Positions 58,887-64,000 of a stretch of 64,000 bases of DNA are shown piece after piece. Below the pieces are notes generated by a model that did no database searches, had not been told where the DNA came from, and saw nothing but the letters and a program-made list of their open reading frames with translations. Source of the DNA: Paguma larvata (taxonomy: Eukaryota; Chordata; Mammalia; Carnivora; Viverridae). The stretch is taken from assembly GCA_030068075.1 (NCBI GenBank), contig CM057826.1, positions 108,479,746-108,543,745 on the forward strand, given 5' to 3'. The translations under genes and the position numbers were made by a program. The stretch's first letter is position 1, and each line of letters starts with the position of its first letter.

Positions 58887-59079
58887 TAAAATGAACTTTA
58901 GCACACATAAGAACAACTTACAGAGTGTGTTTTAAATGTTAAGTTACCATGTCACCTTCCAAGAGATTTTCATTCTGTAGGTATTACTCAGGAATCTTAT
59001 TTTGTAGACATATAGTTTCCAAATTTCATTCCACAACATAATATGTGCACATAGTTTTGATTTTAATTTTTAAAATTCT

Positions 59080-59203
59080 GGGGCATCTGGGTGGCTTAGT
59101 CAGTTAAACAACTGACTCTTGATTTCAGCTCAAGTAATGATCTCACAGTTTATGAGTTCAAGCCCCATGTCGGGCTTTGTGCTGATAGTACAGAGCCTGC
59201 TTG

Positions 59204-59241
<38 letters not shown>

Positions 59242-59290
59242 CCTTCCCTGCTTGCTCACTTTCTCTCTCAAAACAAACACTTTTTTAAAA
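59080..59290 (+). mobile_element. CanSINE (SINEC_Fc type)
   Basis: GGGGCATCTGGGTGGCTTAG, GATTTCAGCTCAAGTAATG, a CT run at about 59211-59237 and an A-rich tail. Confidence 0.95.
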
Positions 59291-59399
59291 ACTTTTTACT
59301 GATGATTTTTAAAATCTTGCCTCTATAATTCTTCTTTAATTTTTCAATATTATAGAACATGGAATACATATTTTCTTTTGACAAACTATAAAACAGATG

Positions 59400-59950
59400 C
59401 CGATTTGAGCAATGCACATAAAGAAAAAAACTAACATTCTTTAATTCAGTAATTTTAATTGAAAGAATGTATTCTAAGAAAATAACCCCAAAAGTTAATA
59501 GACTTTGGCACAAAGATGCTCATTAACACATTATTTTAGCAGGGAAAAAACTCGGAATGTCAGAAACAGAACAAAATTTGAGTAAATAATGTTCCACCCA
59601 AAATACATCATAAAGTATTTAAAATTATTAGCAGGGATAAATTGCAATGATGGATTCCTTAAGACATATTTAGGTTCTAATGTTATATAAAATGATAGTC
59701 CAAACATATGAGCATGAATATATATATGCATATATATATATATATATATATACATATATTCACACACACACACACAATAAATCTGATCTATGTAAAGAAA
59801 AAAATTAATGCATGGAAAAGGATAAGGAAAAAATACTTTAAAATAAAGCAAAGGCTGATACTCGTTCCTGTACTGGTATATCTTTAATAGAGCCCATTGA
59901 GAAGGAAAAAAACACATGGTTTAAACAATCTTGAAACCAACTATTTGATC
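59400..59950 (+). repeat. Old L1M fragment with TA/CA microsatellite
   Basis: AAAGATGCTCATTAACACATTA, CATAAAGTATTTAAAATTATTAG and TGCATGGAAAAGGATAAGG are typical of old L1 3' UTRs. A (TA)n run passing into (CA)n occupies about 59718-59776. Confidence 0.6.
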
Positions 59951-59978
59951 TCCCCCATAAGAACCAAAAGTAGGTTGC

Positions 59979-60210
59979 GGGCTCCTGGGTTGTTCAGTTG
60001 GTTAGGTGCCCAGCTTTGGCTCAGGTCATGATCTTCCAGTTTGTGAGTTTGAGCCCCATGTTGGGCTCTGTGCTGACAGCTCAGAGCCTGGAGTCTACTT
60101 CAGATTATCTGTCTCCCTCTCTTTCTCTTTCCCTCCCCTGCTTGCTCTGTGTCTTTCTCTCTCAAAAATAAATAATTTTATTTTATTTTATTTTAATAAA
60201 AGTTTAAAAA
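59979..60210 (+). mobile_element. CanSINE (SINEC_Fc type)
   Basis: GGGCTCCTGGGTTGTTCAG, GGCTCAGGTCATGATCTTC and AAAAATAAATAATTTTA. The target duplication AAGAACCAAAAGTAG (59959-59973) and AAGAACTGAAAGTAG (60211-60225) differs at two sites. Confidence 0.96.
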
Positions 60211-60225
60211 AAGAACTGAAAGTAG

Positions 60226-60880
60226 CTTTGAAATGACAATGCTTTCCCACTCCCACCCTAACCCAAAGTGCCCAATCCACATGTCTTCCCTGGCACTTTA
60301 CGATCCAGACAGAATGGCACAGGAGAGCAAGGCTGCATGATACCAACAGTCCTACTCTTGGCCTAGAACTGACAAAATCCCAGAGGCGGGATGCAGTCTG
60401 AGAGTCCACAGACCTGTTTTTATATGTTTTATTATTAGGTATAGCAAGGCCAACAGATCAGCAGAGGACTACAGTTGAAAAGATAGCTTATTATACTCAG
60501 TAATCCCAAGAGAGGAGGACAAATCATGCCACAAGGAGCCATGTGAGGAAGCACCACCATCAGTCACAAGACAGGGAAGAGGTGGGAAGCGTGGACAAGC
60601 ACCTTCATTGTGGTTTCTAAAGGAAGAAACAGGCAAAGCAGGATAAACCAGGATTAGCTAGTTTGAATAATTTCAGCAGGGTCTGGGGCACAGGAACTGT
60701 CCCTGGTTTTCTGGTATCTAACCAGGGGTAAGCAAGACAGATGGAGAGTGGCCCAGAGTATAAGAGTCAGTAAGGGAGGTGGTTGGGGTGTGGATTAAAT
60801 CTCCTTCCCTAAGAAAGGGAACTTACTGCCCTCTGGCCAAGGTCTCAAAACTGGGTCAAGACATCATTTAAAAGATTATA
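60226..60880. other. Unassigned DNA, possibly an unfamiliar LTR
   Basis: Text around 60435-60560 (AGGCCAACAGATCAGCAGAG, GCTTATTATACTCAG) has an LTR-like flavour in reverse orientation, but no ends were found. Confidence 0.3.
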
Positions 60881-61098
60881 GGGGTGCCTATATGGGTCAG
60901 CCAGTTAAGGGTCCAACTCTTGATTTTGAGTCAGGTCACAAACTCACAGACCATGAGATCGAGCCCCGAGTTGAGATCTGGGCTGATAGCACAGAGCCTG
61001 CTTGGGATTCTTGCTCCCTCTCTCTCTCTGCCCCTGTCCCACTCCTACATGAATGCTCTCTCTCTCTCAAAATAAATAAATAAACTTTTAAAAAAATA
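60881..61098 (+). mobile_element. CanSINE (SINEC_Fc type)
   Basis: GGGGTGCCTATATGGGTCAG, GAGTCAGGTCACAAACTCAC and AAAATAAATAAATAAAC. The flanks AAAAGATTATA and AAAAATATTATA may be the target duplication. Confidence 0.95.
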
Positions 61099-61499
61099 TT
61101 ATATTACAACAACTGAAAGAGATTGTAAAATAAAGACCATTATTTGAAATTTTCTAACACCATGGATGGGGGCGCATCCAAAGACTAAAGCAAAATTTAA
61201 GATCTTTCCTTTTATTTCTTTACCCATTTCTCTCATATACCAGATCCGCTCTACTCAAAATACTCTAAGAAATTTCTCCAAACCTCTCATCAGTTCCCTT
61301 TCCTCCACTTTCTTTATCAGTCCTCAGAAGAGCCTGAGAACAAGTTTGGGAAAGCAAACCCCTTACGTGGGCAGGGGAAGAAAGGGACTGACTCCTGCCC
61401 AGGTAGGGCACAAAAAGTCTGGGAGCATTTTTGGAATCAGAAGAAACTCTGTGGACTGTATCAATGTCAACTACCTGGTTTAGATAATGTTCCATTAGT
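61099..61499. other. Unassigned non-coding DNA
   Basis: The 105-codon frame at 61166-61483 and its antisense partner have no recognised domain. Confidence 0.35.
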
Positions 61500-61605
61500 T
61501 ATGCCCAGATACCACCGTTAAGGAAAATGGATTTGAGGGTATACAAACATTTTTCTGCAGCTTCCTGTGAATTCATAATTACTTCAAAATAAAAATGTAT
61601 AATCA
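61500..61605 (+). repeat. Old L1M 3' terminus
   Basis: TTTTTCTGCAGCTTCCTGTG then AATTACTTCAAAATAAAAATG is the end of old L1M families. Confidence 0.65.
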
Positions 61606-62374
61606 AAACATAATCATAATAATAATTAACAAAATTTTAAAGAGAAAATAATTTCTTTTTAAAATTTTTAACTGATCCCAGGCCATTTTTATTCTCTTCC
61701 TTGAATTACTTCATCGATAGAATTCCCTGACAAAAAGTGTATGAAACACTAAGAAATCTTTCAGAAGCTGTTGAAGTCATCTTCCCGGAAGATACAAAAA
61801 GTGGTTGCATTTTCTGTGTTCAGGCATGACCAAAGTATGGTGACCCTGAATGGAGCAGAGAACAGGACTCTCAACTCTCAGGATATCCTTCCCCTTACAA
61901 TGTTTGTACCAATGGAAACTAAACATACCTTTTCTGAGGACAGAAATAATGTGATTAGCACTAGGGTGTGAAGGGGTTTTCTTTCTCCTACCTTAATCCA
62001 TACACATGCTGTGTACCAAATTGAGAAATAAAACCAAAACAATATGTAAGAAGAATTAAAATATCAAAATCATTAGTGGCAAGGCTGAAATTGGGAGACA
62101 TGGCTTCTACTGATATCAGGTGGGCTTCCTAAAGCTGACCCACTTCCAGTCCCACACAGAACACGTGCTCTCAGTGCACAGTCTGCTCCCAAGAGACAAA
62201 AAGAGGGGAAAGGTCTAAGTACACACACCCAGTTTATGTTTCCCAAGTCAACAATCACATTAAGTCACTCTTCCTTCTTTAAGTGAGTAAGGAGTCAGGT
62301 GTATTACTACTGGAACTCAAATCAATCACATAACAGGAAACATAAGTAAAGAAAACTGCCCCAGCACCACTTTA
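61606..62374. other. Unassigned non-coding DNA
   Basis: No gene or repeat was recognised. Confidence 0.35.
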
Positions 62375-62972
62375 TCAGTGTTCTAACACTGCCATAACAA
62401 ATTACCATAAACCGGAGAGCTCCAAATAACATAAAACTATTCTCTCACAGGTCCGGAGGCTAGAAGTCCAAATCAAGGAGTCAGCAGAGTCATGCTCCCT
62501 CTCAAGGTGTCAGGGAAAAATCTCTCCCTGTGTTTTCATAGCTTCTGGTGGCTGCCAGCCATCTTTGATGTTCCTTGGCTTGTAATTGTAAGACTCCATC
62601 ATCAGATATGTCTGTGTGTTCACACAGCTTTCTATTTTTTAATGTTTATATATTTTAAGAGAGAGAGAATGAACTGGGGAGGGGCAGAGAGAGAGGAGAG
62701 AGAGAATTCCATCTGCTATCAGCACAGAACCCAATGTGGGGCTCGATCCCACCAACAATGAGATCATCAACTAGCCGAAACCAAGAGTCAGACGCTTAAC
62801 CACCCAGGTGCCCCATATGGCATTCTTATAAGGACACCAGGTACTGGATTTAATTCAATATGACTTCATAGTTACTAATCACATCGGCATAACCCTAATC
62901 CCAAGTAAGGTCACATTCTGTGGTTCTAGGAGGACATTAATTTGGGAGACACTATTCAACCTAGTACAACCG
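62375..62972 (-). mobile_element. MaLR-type LTR split by a CanSINE
   Basis: On the plus strand: AACACTGCCATAACAAATTACC, GTCCGGAGGCTAGAAGTCC, GCTTCTGGTGGCTGCCAGCC, then after the SINE CTTATAAGGACACCAGG, CCCAAGTAAGGTCACATTC and GGGAGACACTATTCAACC. This is an antisense MLT1-class LTR, close to complete. Confidence 0.85.
62634..62814 (-). mobile_element. CanSINE inside the LTR
   Basis: TTTTTTAATGTTTATATATT, a GA-rich block, GGGGCTCGATCCCACC and CACCCAGGTGCCCC; moderately diverged. Confidence 0.95.
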
Positions 62973-63962
62973 CAGCTAACAAGAACAAGTGGGTAAATGG
63001 TCTTTAGAAACATGGTCATTTCTACAGGGTATAGGGCACTGAAGGCCATCAAATTATTTTCTCCCTTGAAGCATCTTTATAGGGAAAACCTTGTTTAAAA
63101 GAAAATGACCAATAAAATGAAGATTACAAATATTAGAAAAGCAGTCACATAACTGTTGCAGAGGGAAGAACACTTGTCAAGAGTCAAAAATAGACCCATC
63201 AGTGTTGCCCTGGTTACAGTAGAAGGGGCCCCTAGTTTGGGTGTGATAATGCCAGAGTCTGATGCAGTATTACTTATTATTTTTTTAATATTTCTACCAA
63301 GAGAGCTTAAATAAGAATTTTAACAATATCACACTCTGTTTGGATATTACAGGTAGGACTGTTAGACCCAGGTAGACTTCTTTTCCTGTGCTTCATTTCT
63401 TACAAGTGTAGCATGTATCACAACCAAAGAGAAGTAAAAGGCAGAAATCCATACAAAGTATAGCCCACTTGGTTTTGCCCAATAGAGTCACCAGCGTCTT
63501 AATTCTGATTTAATTCCATAAAGTCCATGCATCCAGGTACCTACTTGCTGCACCACTTACACAGTCATCTATCTCCCCACTCATCTACCAGATACCCAAA
63601 ATCAGACAAATTTAACTGTAACTCAGGACTTCATGTGGATATCTAAATGAATTCTGATACCAACTTTTAATTCTTCTTCCTAAAGAACTGGTGATAAGTC
63701 TTAAATACTGTGCCTAACAGAACAATTCCCCATCCTGTCTAGTCCTCCTCCACTTGTTCTGTTTCACTTGTTCTGCATCATTGGCACAGAGATGTCTCCT
63801 TTATAGGTCAGGCCCCTATATCAAGTACTCACATTTATTTTATGATTCTTTTATGAACTTGTCCAAGTACAGTCTTTCAGTAACAAATCTCCATCAATGG
63901 ATATTTAAAGAAGTCCTTGATTGTTCTCAATATGTAAATCACTGGATTCCAGTTTTTGTTTC
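62973..63962. other. Unassigned non-coding DNA
   Basis: No gene or repeat was recognised. Confidence 0.35.
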
Positions 63963-64000
63963 TTTTTTTTTTTTTCTTGAAGTTTATTTATTTTGAGAGA
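63963..64000 (-). mobile_element. CanSINE tail cut by the window end
   Basis: A T-run, then GAAGTTTATTTATTTTGAGAG, is the antisense tail and the start of the GA-rich part; the head lies beyond the window. Confidence 0.88.

Overview
The window reads as non-coding nuclear DNA from a carnivoran, most likely a felid. The diagnostic signal is about seventeen copies of a tRNA-Lys-derived SINE (CanSINE/SINEC_Fc type). Its head reads GGTGCCTGGGTGGCTCAG, followed by the GCTCAGGTCATGATCTC block, a CT-rich stretch and an AATAAATAAA tail. The L1 3' ends (ATTTTCAAATTGGTTTCCAT on the opposite strand) and one L1 5' UTR also fit a carnivore. I found no host protein-coding gene, rRNA, functional tRNA, CRISPR array or bacterial-type operon. 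The longest open frames lie in, or read antisense to, mobile elements or low-complexity DNA, apart from a few without a recognisable family.

Layout. 1-13 kb: scattered SINEs, old MIR and L2 pieces, a young 5'-truncated L1 (3897-4224, perfect 15-bp target-site duplication), two MaLR-type LTRs (5713-6190, 7191-7686), a hAT-Charlie-type DNA transposon (12785-12983), and one short open segment with splice-like borders (9306-9481). 13-30 kb: L1 3' ends on both strands (13896-14490 plus, 20413-21351 minus), MaLR-like LTRs, MIRs, a GGAT/GGAA microsatellite and long unassigned stretches. 30-44 kb: SINEs, MIR/L2, old L1M pieces, a possible solo LTR near 34.0-34.4 kb, and a clear MST-type LTR at 41788-42150. 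44.2-49.4 kb: one old plus-strand L1 carrying several later insertions: SINEs, a SINE inside a SINE, a fragment of a younger L1, and a 1338-bp solo LTR with a 6-bp target duplication. 50-64 kb: MaLR LTRs, L2, L1M, SINEs, a 99-bp direct duplication (55706-55804 and 56769-56867), and an unusual L1 insertion made only of the 5' UTR (58050-58886).

There is no gene network to describe. The interest lies in the insertion history. The best candidates for a second look are the 5'-only L1 insertion with perfect 15-bp target duplications and no poly(A) tail, the nested L1 with its ERV solo LTR, the L1 fragment that replaces about 0.28 kb of its host L1, the 99-bp local duplication, and the exon-like segment at 9.3-9.5 kb. 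Family names for old repeats come from recognition by eye and carry the stated uncertainty; element ends are good to roughly 10-30 bases unless a target duplication fixes them.
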